From contig JAPNXP010000005.1 in the NCBI GenBank assembly GCA_028753945.1, forward strand, positions 3,844,001 to 3,908,000: a DNA stretch of 64,000 nucleotides. Reading direction: 5' to 3'. This document shows, in pieces, positions 1 to 8,979 of this stretch. Made by a program: the position numbers and the translations under genes. The notes beneath the pieces are model-generated. The model did no database searches. It had not been told where the DNA came from and saw only the letters and a list, made by a program, of their open reading frames with translations. Within the stretch, counting starts at the first letter, position 1, and each line of letters starts with the position of its first letter. This stretch comes from Hexactinellida sp. DTS-2022. Its lineage: Eukaryota; Porifera; Hexactinellida.

Positions 1-90
1 ACTAATCCGAACGAATTCACTAATCGGAACAGAAGATTTTTGAATCGGAACACCTCTGTTCGTATTAGCGAGGGTGTACTGTACTACGTA
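1..90. mobile_element. Pogo/Tigger-like MITE fragment cut by the window edge
   Basis: Short AT-rich stretch with the motif 'cggaacacctctgttcg' and an end reading (reverse complement) TACAGTACACCCTCGC. Similar ends occur near 2546-2605 and 16062-16101 ('ggttcggattagcgaggg...tatactgta'). TA-flanked CAGTA-type ends suggest a Tc1/mariner-pogo derivative. Only one end is in the window, so the assignment is tentative. Confidence 0.4.
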
Positions 91-198
91 ATAGTAGTTA
101 TATGAGATGTCAACCAAATTGTCCATATAATACATTTATAGTTGACTAAATAAATCTATATGATCAATAGACAGACCAATAATAGAAATATTTATCTA

Positions 199-659
199 TC
201 TATACTATTAAAACACAAGCCTGGGTATATATGTGTATATATTTGTTTGTATGTTACGAGTTGATTGAAGAAAGTGGACGGTTTCCAAATGAGATTTTTG
301 GCATATAGGGGTAACTTTTGGCACCCGTCAACAAGTTGAGGTTTCCACTCAAAATTTCTCACACCTCGACAAGTTATGACGTCATTTTCACATTTCGTGA
401 ATCCTGAAAATTAACTTAATCGCACATAATTCGCGACATTTAAGAGATAAAAATCTGAAAGTTTAATAGAACATGTACATTAATGATGCGGACACGTTGG
501 TCACACCAGATCACAATATGCTTACTCATTATCGCATGATGACGTAATCACTAAAATTTCACATTGTTACGCTGTATAATCAATGTTAGAAGTATATAAA
601 CCACACATCAACCGCGAAGCGGTTGGTGTGTGGTTGTGTTCTGCCGCGAAGCGAGCTAG
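199..659 (+). mobile_element. Non-autonomous Helitron
   Basis: Starts TCTATACTATTAAAAC immediately after an A (198) and ends CTAG immediately before a T (660), the classic A^T insertion without target duplication. A short 3' palindrome (accgcgaagcggt) and a gccgcgaagcg element precede the end. No Rep/helicase coding is present in its 461 bp. A second copy lies at 3954-7846 (interrupted) and a 3' fragment at 8227-8320. Confidence 0.8.
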
Positions 660-833
660 TCTAATGATATACAAAAAAGTAAAACAACAACAAAAATATA
701 ATACAAAATTATGTCCAAAAATAAAAGAAATCTGAAAAATTGCAGTCCAAAAATATACACAAATGTAAAGAATACAGTTAGTCTGTTCTAGAGGGGTTAC
801 TTACTATAGACAAGAAAGCTAACATACAAAGAA

Positions 834-2318
834 TCAATTGTCCTCAGATTTAACTCCCTTCTCAAACTCCTGACGCGCATTAACAGCTGATCGCATAATA
901 TCCAACTTGTGCATCTCAAAGGTAGCTTCCTCAATAACCTCCTCGAAGAATCCTATTAGTCCCTTGATGTCTGTGTCTAGATCGATATCAATGGTAATGC
1001 CTCTCTCCTTGAGAGCGCTGTCGAGACGCTTCACTGCTGCCTCAGCCTGTCGTAACCGCTTGTCACTCATTATCCTACTTTTGTGCTCACTGATATATTT
1101 GGTCTCAGCGGTTAACTTTTCATTGGAAAGCGCCTTGATGTGAGATTCTAACTCCGAGTACTGCTTGCGGTAATCCTCTGCCTCGTTCTGTAGCTTGGAA
1201 GCCTCCTTTATCTGCAGAGACAGTTCTCTCTCCATCTTCATCTTACCTTCGCTAATTAACCGGGAGCGAGACTCCATCTCAGTCAGGTCCTGATTAAGAA
1301 TTTCTGTTTTCTTCTTGAGTTCTTCTTTTTCAGTGCGTAGAGCCTCAGACACGGCGAGATTCTTCTCCAGCTCCTTCTCAGATTCTGCCTTCTCGGTCTC
1401 AATCACCTGCAGCATTGACTGAAGATTCTGGCGATCTAACTGGAGATTTTCTCTTTCTTTGTCCAGCAATTTAACTTTGTTCATGGCATCTTCTAGTCCA
1501 GCTTCCGAGACGTCTTTCTCAGCTCGAAATTGGTTAGCGTGTTCTTCTAGCTTGGCTTTTTCATCGGAGAGACGCTTGGAGAGTTCCTCCAATTCATCTT
1601 TCCTTTCTCTCTCCCCAGCCAGAGCATCCACCTCCTTATCAAGTTTATCAATAAACTTCTGTTTGTCTTCGATCAGGTCATGTGTGTGCTGAGTGAAATC
1701 CTGCACAAGTTTAGCGCCTAGCGCGCTGTTCTTCCAAGTAACACGACTGCTAGCAGCAATCTTATCAACCCATATGTCCTGAGACTTTTTATCACTCGTA
1801 GCCATTACAACAGCTCCGCCGAAGAAATTATCATGATGGATTGCTATCGAGTTCCTATGGCCTGGAACTTCCACTCGACTCACAGTACAGCCGCCTAGTG
1901 GGATTACCCCTTTCGGGTGTATGTTGAAGAGATTGCTCTTCTCAAAGGTACGACCTTCATTCTCAGAATAATACAACAGGAAACCTTCTTTTATTACGAA
2001 AAACCTTCGCTGCCAACGCTTCGACTTATGACCGAACGGTTTTTTGTAGATATAGCCAGAAAACTGGACTTTAGCATCAATGTTGAAAGATTCATCGTCT
2101 CCAACGAATATATTGTTACTCAGCCCGAATGAGAAATCGGATTTAGAACGCTGCGTGAATTCATCAATGTCAGCAATACTCTTGCTCTTCTGGCGTATCA
2201 GCTCTCCTCTTTCCTTCTTATCCACATTTATTTCTGGCAGACAACTAGTGTCATTAGTCTCCGGGCTAAGCAGGATTACATTCGCCTCTCCTATGTCATT
2301 GAACTCCACATCTGCCAT
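834..2318 (-). CDS. PLEKHD1-like PH-domain coiled-coil protein
   Basis: Uninterrupted 494-codon frame starting at an ATG. Residues ~84-192 form a pleckstrin homology domain (KRWQRRFFVIKEGFLLYYSE; then FNIHPKGVIPLGGC), closely resembling the PH domain of vertebrate PLEKHD1, including the conserved segment VTWKNSALG just after it. Residues ~205-450 are heptad-rich and charged, a long coiled coil as in PLEKHD1. The role of the family is poorly known; PH domains typically bind phosphoinositides or proteins, so a membrane-associated scaffold is inferred. Length is near that of the vertebrate protein (~500 aa). The N-terminal ~80 residues are acidic and unlike any domain I recognise. The gene is a single exon, whereas vertebrate PLEKHD1 is, to my knowledge, multi-exon. 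Neighbours are repeats. Confidence 0.85.
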   Translation of the reverse strand: MADVEFNDIGEANVILLSPETNDTSCLPEINVDKKERGELIRQKSKSIADIDEFTQRSKSDFSFGLSNNIFVGDDESFNIDAKVQFSGYIYKKPFGHKSKRWQRRFFVIKEGFLLYYSENEGRTFEKSNLFNIHPKGVIPLGGCTVSRVEVPGHRNSIAIHHDNFFGGAVVMATSDKKSQDIWVDKIAASSRVTWKNSALGAKLVQDFTQHTHDLIEDKQKFIDKLDKEVDALAGERERKDELEELSKRLSDEKAKLEEHANQFRAEKDVSEAGLEDAMNKVKLLDKERENLQLDRQNLQSMLQVIETEKAESEKELEKNLAVSEALRTEKEELKKKTEILNQDLTEMESRSRLISEGKMKMERELSLQIKEASKLQNEAEDYRKQYSELESHIKALSNEKLTAETKYISEHKSRIMSDKRLRQAEAAVKRLDSALKERGITIDIDLDTDIKGLIGFFEEVIEEATFEMHKLDIMRSAVNARQEFEKGVKSEDN

Positions 2319-2344
2319 AGCTCTAAATAGCTATATTATATAGT

Positions 2345-3720
2345 AATTAGATGTTTCTTATCATTAGAGGTAAGTAAGTACCGTATTTAGGAAACCTAGT
2401 GTTTATGTTTGTGCCTTATTAATTAATTAATATATTTTGAGAAATTTCATTTCATTAGGAATGCACTATATGTTAGGTTCGAACTTTGAATTGATAAGGT
2501 TCTCATTATATATACGTAGATGCCTATAGAAAATGTATTACTTCACTATTCGGAAGATAAATTTTTGAATTAGAACACCGCTGCTCGGATTAGCAAGACT
2601 GTGTACAGTTAAAACCGGATATTTTTAACAATCGGATATATTTTTAAGACATTTTCTTGTAAATAATTAATTATTGTTGTTGTTGTTGTAAAATCGGGTA
2701 TTTTTAACAATCGGATATTTTTAACAAATTTTCGTTAAATGAATGTGTTAAAAATATCCGGTTTCAACTGTACTAACATAATATTATATAATAGCGATTC
2801 CGCTAAATTAGTACACAAGCGTCTAATCGAGATAAATACATGAATGTGAGCATTTATTTTACAATAAGTATATTCTGGTACCGAATAAATTACACGTATT
2901 TATTATAGAGAATCCTTATTGTATAGAGCTGAGCTTTGTAGAGTTCAGATTTTTTCCCATACTAAAAGCCCAGGCTTACTTTCTAAAGGTCAATTTCAAA
3001 GCTTGGAAAAAAACTGACCTTTCTCAGTGCCTGAATACACACATACTGAAAAACTGAACTCTACTAGAGCTGAGCTCTATATATAAAGTAATTCCTTTAT
3101 TATATCCCTAATTAATTAATGTGTGTTTCCTGTATGTACATATCAGTAAAGTTCCAAGTGTGGACTTCTCAAGTTAAGTTAAAAGATTTGAATTTACTTT
3201 TATAACAAAGCTACTACTAGTTGATGTGGATACTAATAGCAACTGTAATACTACATTGTATATAATTGATCTAATCAAGTTAGGTTTCTAGATAAAATTA
3301 TGAACTGTACAACGTTGACAAACTATAATACAAAGTTCAAGAAGCTAGAAGAGCATAAATTAATAAAAAATAGTGTAATCCAAAAAATTACGGAATTCTT
3401 GGTAGGTATCTAGTTAATTTATTAGATAATTAAAAAACAATCGAATATACATATATTCACTATATTGGTAATTAGTTGTTATATATTTTGCGATGTACGT
3501 AAAGCAGCGGTGTATCCTGCTATATAATTAATATTGGGAGAGCCAATATAGTATCAAACTCTAGTATGGTTACTGGTTAGTACGAAACTATATTAATGTG
3601 ATAAATAATAATTGACTTAAGATCTTGTTTTTAGTTTTTATAATATTTGTTGTATAATATATTTTAATGATAAATACACATAAAATTAGGTAATTGGAAT
3701 ATTATTATCTCCTCAAAATC
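2345..3720. other. Intergenic AT-rich stretch; one TA-flanked MITE
   Basis: No credible coding region. At 2606-2770 a small MITE begins CAGTTAAAACCGGATATTTT and ends with its inverted form (AAAATATCCGGTTTCAACTG), flanked by TA on both sides, as in Tc1/mariner-type elements. The motif 'actgaactctactagagctgagc' around 3050-3075 echoes 2925-2945 and may be another short palindromic repeat. The rest shows nothing I can name. Confidence 0.55.
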
Positions 3721-3723
3721 ATA

Positions 3724-3795
3724 TTTCGGGGGGGGGGGGGGGGTTACTGGAGGGGCATGGCCCCTTGACCCTCCCCCCTGGCTACGCCACTGACG
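3724..3795. mobile_element. hAT-type MITE end fragment
   Basis: A G-rich run followed by 'ggggcatggccccttgaccctcc' and ending CTGGCTACGCCACTG. The inverted form (CAGTGGCGTAGCCAG) is the same kind of end seen on hAT-like copies at 4032 and 24952. The other end is missing, so this is a truncated copy. Confidence 0.4.
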
Positions 3796-4031
3796 TACAG
3801 TCAGTTTCTCTAATAGTCTCTATTTATCTATGTTAGTACTTAGTTGTATACGTATATTACCAGGGTTGCCAACTCTCCCGCTTTTTCCCGTCAAACTTTT
3901 CAAACTCCCGATTTTTTGGAAATTATTTCTATATGTATTTAGATTTTATAATATCTATACTATTAAAACACAAGGCTGGGTCATAGCATTCTATACTCTA
4001 AGGCAATGCCGCGGTTGAAAGTACTTGGGCC

Positions 4032-4609
4032 CAGTGGCGTAGCTAGGGTTTCGGGGCCCCCGGTTCAAAAGTATGTCCGGGGTCCCTGGCCCCATTGGAG
4101 TAGTATATTTTAAGTTCGCGGCATGCATCTGAGTAAATTTTGTTTCGGAAATGGCATTTCCCGCATTTTGACGAATTAGATTGAAGTATATCTGCATATG
4201 GAGAATTTTGGAATATTTGCATACCTGCCAACCGTACAGGGATTTGAACCATTTTGGATAATTTGTACAGGCGTCCAGGTATTTTATATTTATCAATTAG
4301 GAGTTAAAATAATGCCTAAAAATTTCTACAGTGATCATAGTGTATTCTGCCATCATTCTGCATTTAAGCGTGCTTTCTCTTTTCCAAAGTGTTATTTTTA
4401 TATGTAAGTGAACAGTAATCCCTGGGCGAGCGAGCTCAGCGAGCGAGAAAATCTTTGGGAGGTATATAGGGATTTTGGCCAATGTACAGCGGAAAATTGG
4501 AGCCCTGTACAGGACACAAATAGATTGGCAGGTATGCCTTTGGGGGGCCCCGACACATTGGGGGCCCTGGTTCAATGAACCGCCTGAACCGCCTATTGCT
4601 ACGCTACTG
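4032..4609. mobile_element. Non-autonomous hAT element inside the MULE left arm
   Basis: Begins CAGTGGCGTAGCTAGGG and ends GCTACGCTACTG. It is flanked by 8-bp direct repeats, CTTGGGCC (4024-4031) and CTTGGACC (4610-4617), with one mismatch. The uninterrupted right arm of the MULE shows the empty site (ggacttggaccatgg), confirming insertion. No transposase is present. It includes short ORFs with no recognisable product. Confidence 0.75.
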
Positions 4610-4997
4610 CTTGGACCATGGATGAACTAGTATAGTCAACTAAATATATGCAATGCAATTATTCTTCGAAATAAGTAATCCAAGGTGCTTCTACTTATGT
4701 AATTGCTTTATATAAAGGTGGTCATATACAAGACGCATATTTTTGAGGTGCCACTTGGTCGAAATGACGTCACCGTATTATCTAATAGGCAAAATATGCC
4801 AAAACTTTGACCGCATGTAAAATGTTCAATTTCGCTTTTTCAAACAAATTGCTGTGACTAACCCATCTAGGAGTTATTTTACATAAAATATCTCAGAATA
4901 AATTTTGGAATGTTATCACATTCCTCTGTTGCCTTGGAAACGTGAATTCAATGATTGAGGTAATATCTCGAGTAGGAATATAGTTACAGCGAGGCGC

Positions 4998-5325
4998 ATG
5001 CATTTGTCCGAATTTCTAAGTCGTCATTTGTCCGAAATTTCAGAGTTTGGATTATTGTCATTTGTCCGAATCGATTTTTAGATTATTGTCATTTGTCCGA
5101 ATCGATTATTAGATTATTGTCATTTGTCCGAATCGATTTTTAGAATATTGTCATTTGTCCGAATCGATTTTTAGAATATTGTCATTTGTCCGAATCGATT
5201 TTTAGATTATTGTCATTTGTCCGAATCGATTTTTAGAATATTGTCATTTGTCCGAATCGATTTTTAGAATATAGTCATTTGTCCGAATCTATTTTTAGAT
5301 TATTGTCATTTGTCCGAAAGTGAAT
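4998..5325 (+). repeat. Subterminal tandem array of the MULE, left copy
   Basis: About ten units of ~31 bp, 'tcatttgtccgaatcgatt' plus 'tttagaatattg', with small variants. The same array appears inverted at 6415-6740, next to the other arm, so together they flank the ORF symmetrically. There are no unique spacers between units. Subterminal arrays of this kind may bind transposase, but that is inference. Confidence 0.8.
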
Positions 5326-5564
5326 TTAATAAACAAATCCATATCTATAGGTTATGATACTATTAAAACATCCAAACTGTCTTTTATCACACCTTAAGAA
5401 TCATTATAGATTACTGTAATGTTCATAATATTTTATTTTCGCGAATCTATCGATTACAAATTTCAATTTATCTTACCAGTATAAAAGGGTATAAAATTGC
5501 ACGTGGAATTATATCACATTATGGAGTTCATTTCTGAAGAGTATAAACGCTGTATAGGAACGTT

Positions 5565-6254
5565 GTGACTACTACTGACGGTTACAAGTATGTTCAATCC
5601 AAAGTCAATGAGAATTATATCTACCTTAAGTGTGCCATATTTAGGGGTGGATGCAGGGGAACTGGTAAGATAAATCGAACTAGAAACTTGTCAGAAGAAT
5701 TGTCAGTTTACAACTTGAATATAGCTACCAATAATGGTGCAGAGAGCTATCATTCGAAATTGAAAGCAAGAATAAAGACCAGACATCCAAGAATATGGAC
5801 GTTCATGTCCTACATAAACGAAATAATTATTGATGTAGACAATGACATCGGGCGGATACGATTAGGAAGAGAAATTTCTCGGCCCAGAAAAACAACAAGT
5901 ATTCGAAATGAAGGACATAGAGCGCTCCTTAAACAGAAACTTAGTGTTGGAGAGTTTACACCATGGCAATTCTTGCAATCTATCAGTCATACTGTTGGCT
6001 GCATGTCCACTATACAACATACCCAATTAAGCGATTCAGAAGATTCAGAAGATGACTCCGAAGAGCAAAACAGCAATACACCCGAACATTTATGTGTTGT
6101 ATGTCTCTCGCCTAGAACTATAACGTGGATTTTCATGCCATGTAGGCATGCGAGTTTTTGCGACGTATGCAGTCAACAAGTAATCGAACTAGAGTCACGA
6201 TGTTCTATATGCCGGACCAATATAGAGAGCCGGTTCGAAATATTTACTGATTAG
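5565..6254 (+). CDS. FLYWCH / MULE-tail / RING-finger ORF from a deleted MULE
   Basis: Open frame of ~229 codons. The first ~40 residues resemble a FLYWCH zinc finger (DGYKYVQSKVNENYIYLKC). Residues ~54-75 (NNGAESYHSKLKARIKTRHP, then RIW) match the motif found after the catalytic core in MULE transposases; compare TNNAVEAWHRSF in the transposase at 43626. Residues ~178-219 are a C3HC4 RING finger (CVVC, CRHASFCDVC, CSIC), usually E3 ubiquitin ligase-like and of the type that ends IAP proteins. The whole DDE core is absent, so this is a deletion fusion. The frame starts at GTG, not ATG; an ATG at 5521 lies in another frame and would need a splice or frameshift. Expression is uncertain. Confidence 0.6.
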   Translation: MTTTDGYKYVQSKVNENYIYLKCAIFRGGCRGTGKINRTRNLSEELSVYNLNIATNNGAESYHSKLKARIKTRHPRIWTFMSYINEIIIDVDNDIGRIRLGREISRPRKTTSIRNEGHRALLKQKLSVGEFTPWQFLQSISHTVGCMSTIQHTQLSDSEDSEDDSEEQNSNTPEHLCVVCLSPRTITWIFMPCRHASFCDVCSQQVIELESRCSICRTNIESRFEIFTD

Positions 6255-6414
6255 TTATTCTTAAATATTATCTTTCATATATAGTACATCACCTCTGTTC
6301 ACACGCCTATATTTATAAATGCATTAATCTTTGTGTTAGTTCAAAATTAAAATCAATTTGAATACGCGTCTAGATCCCAAATTCATTCTTCTCGTATTGT
6401 GCATTTTGCAAGGA

Positions 6415-6740
6415 TAAAAGAAATTCGGACATAGAAACTTCTAAAAATCGATTCGGACAAATGATAATATTCTAAAAGTTGATTCGGACAAATGACAATA
6501 ATCTAAAAATCGATTCGGACAAATGACAATATTCTAAAAATCGATTCGGACAAATGACAATATTCTAAAGTTGATTCGGACAAATGACAATATTCTAAAA
6601 ATCGATTCGGACAAATGACAATATTCTAAAAGTTGATTCGGACAAATGACAATAATCTAAAAATCGATCGGACAAATGACAATAATCTAAACTCTGAAAT
6701 TTCGGACAAATGACGACTTAGAAATTCGGACAAATGCAGC
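6415..6740 (-). repeat. Subterminal tandem array of the MULE, right (inverted) copy
   Basis: About ten units of 'attcggacaaatgacaatat' plus 'tctaaaaatcg', the reverse complement of the array at 4998-5325. A few units differ ('aaagttgattcgg'). Confidence 0.8.
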
Positions 6741-6748
6741 TCCCCCGT

Positions 6749-6953
6749 TACAGCTTAGTCAATGGATCCAATCGATAGCCCGTCCTTAATTTCCTATTCA
6801 ATGATAATACATAATCATTTGAATGTATTTTACAATAATCACAATTCTCAGAAGATTGGTTGGAGATAGAGCATGGAAATGTATTATCATTGAATAGGAA
6901 GTTAAGGACGGGCTATCGATTGGATCCATTGACTAAGCTGTAACTATATTCCT
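6749..6953. mobile_element. Palindromic MITE within the MULE right arm
   Basis: About 200 bp with ~50-bp inverted ends (cttagtcaatggatccaatc ... gattggatccattgactaag). The left arm of the MULE lacks it, so it arrived after the arms formed. No coding. Related text at 22490-22550 (cattgaataggaag-like) suggests a family. Confidence 0.55.
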
Positions 6954-7971
6954 TCTCGAGATATGACCTCAATCATTCAAATCACGTTTCCATAGCACAG
7001 ACGAATGTGTCAACATTCCATAATTGATTCTGAGATATTTTATGTAAAATGACTCCTATATGGGTTAGTCAAAGCAATTTGTTCTAAAAAGCGAAATTGA
7101 ACATTTTACATGCGTTCAAAGTTTTAGCATATTTCGGCTAATAGACAAAACGGTGACGTCATTTCGACCAAGTTGTACCTAAAAAATATGCGTCTTGTAC
7201 ATGACCACCTTTATATAAAACAATTACATAGTAGAAGCACCCTGGATTACTTATTTCGAAGAATAATTACATTGCATATATTTAGTTGACTATACTAGTT
7301 CATCCATGGTCCAAGTCCATTCAACCGCGGCATTGCCTTAGAGTATAGAATGCTATGGCTGGGTGTATATGTGTGTGTATATATATTTGTTTGTATGTTA
7401 CGAGTTGATTGAAGAAAGTGGACGGTTTCCAAATCTGATTTTTGGCATATCGGGGTCACTTTTGGCACCCGTCAACAAGTTGAGGTTTCCACTCAAAATT
7501 TCTCACACCTCGACAAGTTATGAAGTCATTGTCACATTTCGAGAATCATGAAAATTCACTTAATCGGACATAATTCCCGCCCTCAAAGAGATAAAAATCT
7601 GAAAATTTAATAGAACATGGACATTAATGATGCGGACACGTTGGTCACACCAGATTGCCAATATGCTTACTCATTATCGCATGATGACGTAATCACTAAA
7701 ATTTCACATTGTTAAATTCTACTATTTAGGCCTATTTACGCTTTATAATCAATGTTAGAAGTATATAAACCACACACCCAACCGCGAAGCGGTTGGTGTG
7801 TTGTTGTGTTCTGCCGCGAAGCGACCTAGCAAGCGAAGCGCGCTAGTATAAGTAAATAACGGGATTTTTTGCTAAAATCAGTCAAGATACGATTACCAGT
7901 TTTAGTCTACTCATATAATTAACTAACGTAAGTTAGTTAATTAAGAATTTAATCCAAATTAAATTAAATAA

Positions 7972-8325
7972 TAAAAATCCAAAATTGCAGCCTGTGCCGA
8001 CGCATGTTCCTTTGGTGGCACTATATTTAGTGGTGGTTTATTGATAGTGCCTCCAAAGGAACATGCTGTCGGTACAGGCTGAAATTTTGGATTTTTTTCG
8101 CATGTCATCATCAATATGAAGGTGTTAAATTATTTCAAAGAGGTGTTTCGGAAGGCAACGACCGTTAGAGTGGTGGAAGTTTCGTTTTAGCTCACTTCAT
8201 TTCAGAGATATTCAAGTTTCAGTATAACTAGTGGGCTTCGCTTGCTAGGTCGCTTCGCGGCAGATCACAATCACACACACCAACTGCTTCGCGGTTGGTG
8301 TGTGGTTTATATACTCCTAATATCT
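7972..8325. repeat. Hairpin repeat plus reversed Helitron 3' fragment
   Basis: 7972-8095 is a hairpin with ~45-bp arms (aaatccaaaattgcagcctg ... ) enclosing a short loop; the same hairpin recurs in each unit of the tandem array at 59963-64000 and at 37020-37128. It continues to about 8225 with sequence matching that array in inverted orientation. 8227-8320 is the reversed 3' end of the Helitron family (cgcttcgcggcag, then accaactgcttcgcggttgg). Confidence 0.6.
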
Positions 8326-8745
8326 ATATTATTAAATCTCGATTGTTGTGTGCACGTGTGTGTGTGTGTGTGTGTGTTTGTGTGTTGTTTGTCAGGATTG
8401 TATTAAAGTGATGGGGGAATAGTAACCGCATTGATAATTGAGATAGAGACTATGTCCCAAATGTTATAATAGGTAAACAAGTACTATGCTGATTTCGAAT
8501 TTCGCGTTTTAAAATTTCTAATACTATGAAGTATTTGTTGCTGTTGTTTACACAAATAGGTAACAAATTAATGAAAATTCAAAATCAACCTAGAAGTTTG
8601 CTTTCAGTGGATATTATAGGTAAACAAGTATGCTGAGCACTAATTTCACTTCTATAAATTTAGAATATGAAAAACAAGTTAAAACTATGGAAATATTATA
8701 GAGGGATTATTATTAGCTGTACATCGATGTTTGAGTGTCTAAGAT
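8323..8745 (+). mobile_element. Truncated Helitron/Helentron-like repeat element
   Basis: Begins TCTATATTATTAAATCTCG followed by a (TG)n tract and 'ggattgtattaaagtgatgg', the 5' signature of a family with at least eight copies in this window. It runs through one 'gtaaacaagtatgctgagc' minisatellite unit and stops without the family's 3' GAGACCGAAGGGCTCGT end. A hAT-like fragment (8755-8845, ending ggatacgccactg) follows. Confidence 0.55.
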
Positions 8746-8979
8746 TTTAAAAAATTCTGGGAGGGGGGTTGCCCCCCAGATCCCCCTTACCGTCGCTCGC
8801 TCCAGAGCACCCCCCTCCCGATAATCCTGGATACGCCACTGTCACACCATTGTGTGTTAATAGTCTAGAATATATAGATCATAGCATTCTATGTAGATAA
8901 GTATGTAGATAACTATATAGCTAAGTATAGTATACTATAAGTTATCATCTTTGAAGGAAAACCCACACTTGTTAGCTTC

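Larger units (their letters stand above)
3982..7357 (+). mobile_element. MULE-like transposon with long inverted arms (internally deleted)
   Basis: The outer ends are inverted copies of CATAGCATTCTATACTC, flanked by a 7-bp duplication GCTGGGT (3975-3981 and 7358-7364) whose removal restores the Helitron sequence. The arms stay alignable inward for hundreds of bases (both carry 'gaaatgacgtcaccg' and 'gacgcatattttt') and end in inverted tandem arrays of a ~31-bp 'catttgtccgaatcgattttta' unit. Between the arrays lies one ORF (5565-6254). Long inverted arms and a FLYWCH/MULE-derived ORF point to the Mutator-like superfamily, although 7 bp is shorter than its usual ~9-bp duplication. The transposase catalytic core is missing. 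Confidence 0.75.
3954..7846 (+). mobile_element. Helitron interrupted by a MULE
   Basis: Starts TCTATACTATTAAAAC after an A (3953) and ends CTAG before a T (7847), with the same 3' accgcgaagcggt palindrome as the 199-659 copy. The part after 7357 matches that copy through its length, apart from a short duplication of the end (gcgacctagcaagcgaagcgcgctag). The middle, 3982-7357, is a MULE-like element inserted after the first 28 bases, so the Helitron itself is about 510 bp and non-autonomous. Confidence 0.75.

Noticed and set aside
4998-6740. Regularly spaced ~31-bp repeats that resemble a CRISPR array
   Set aside because: Units are tandem without unique spacers, are mirrored in inverted orientation on both sides of a transposon ORF, and the genome is eukaryotic.
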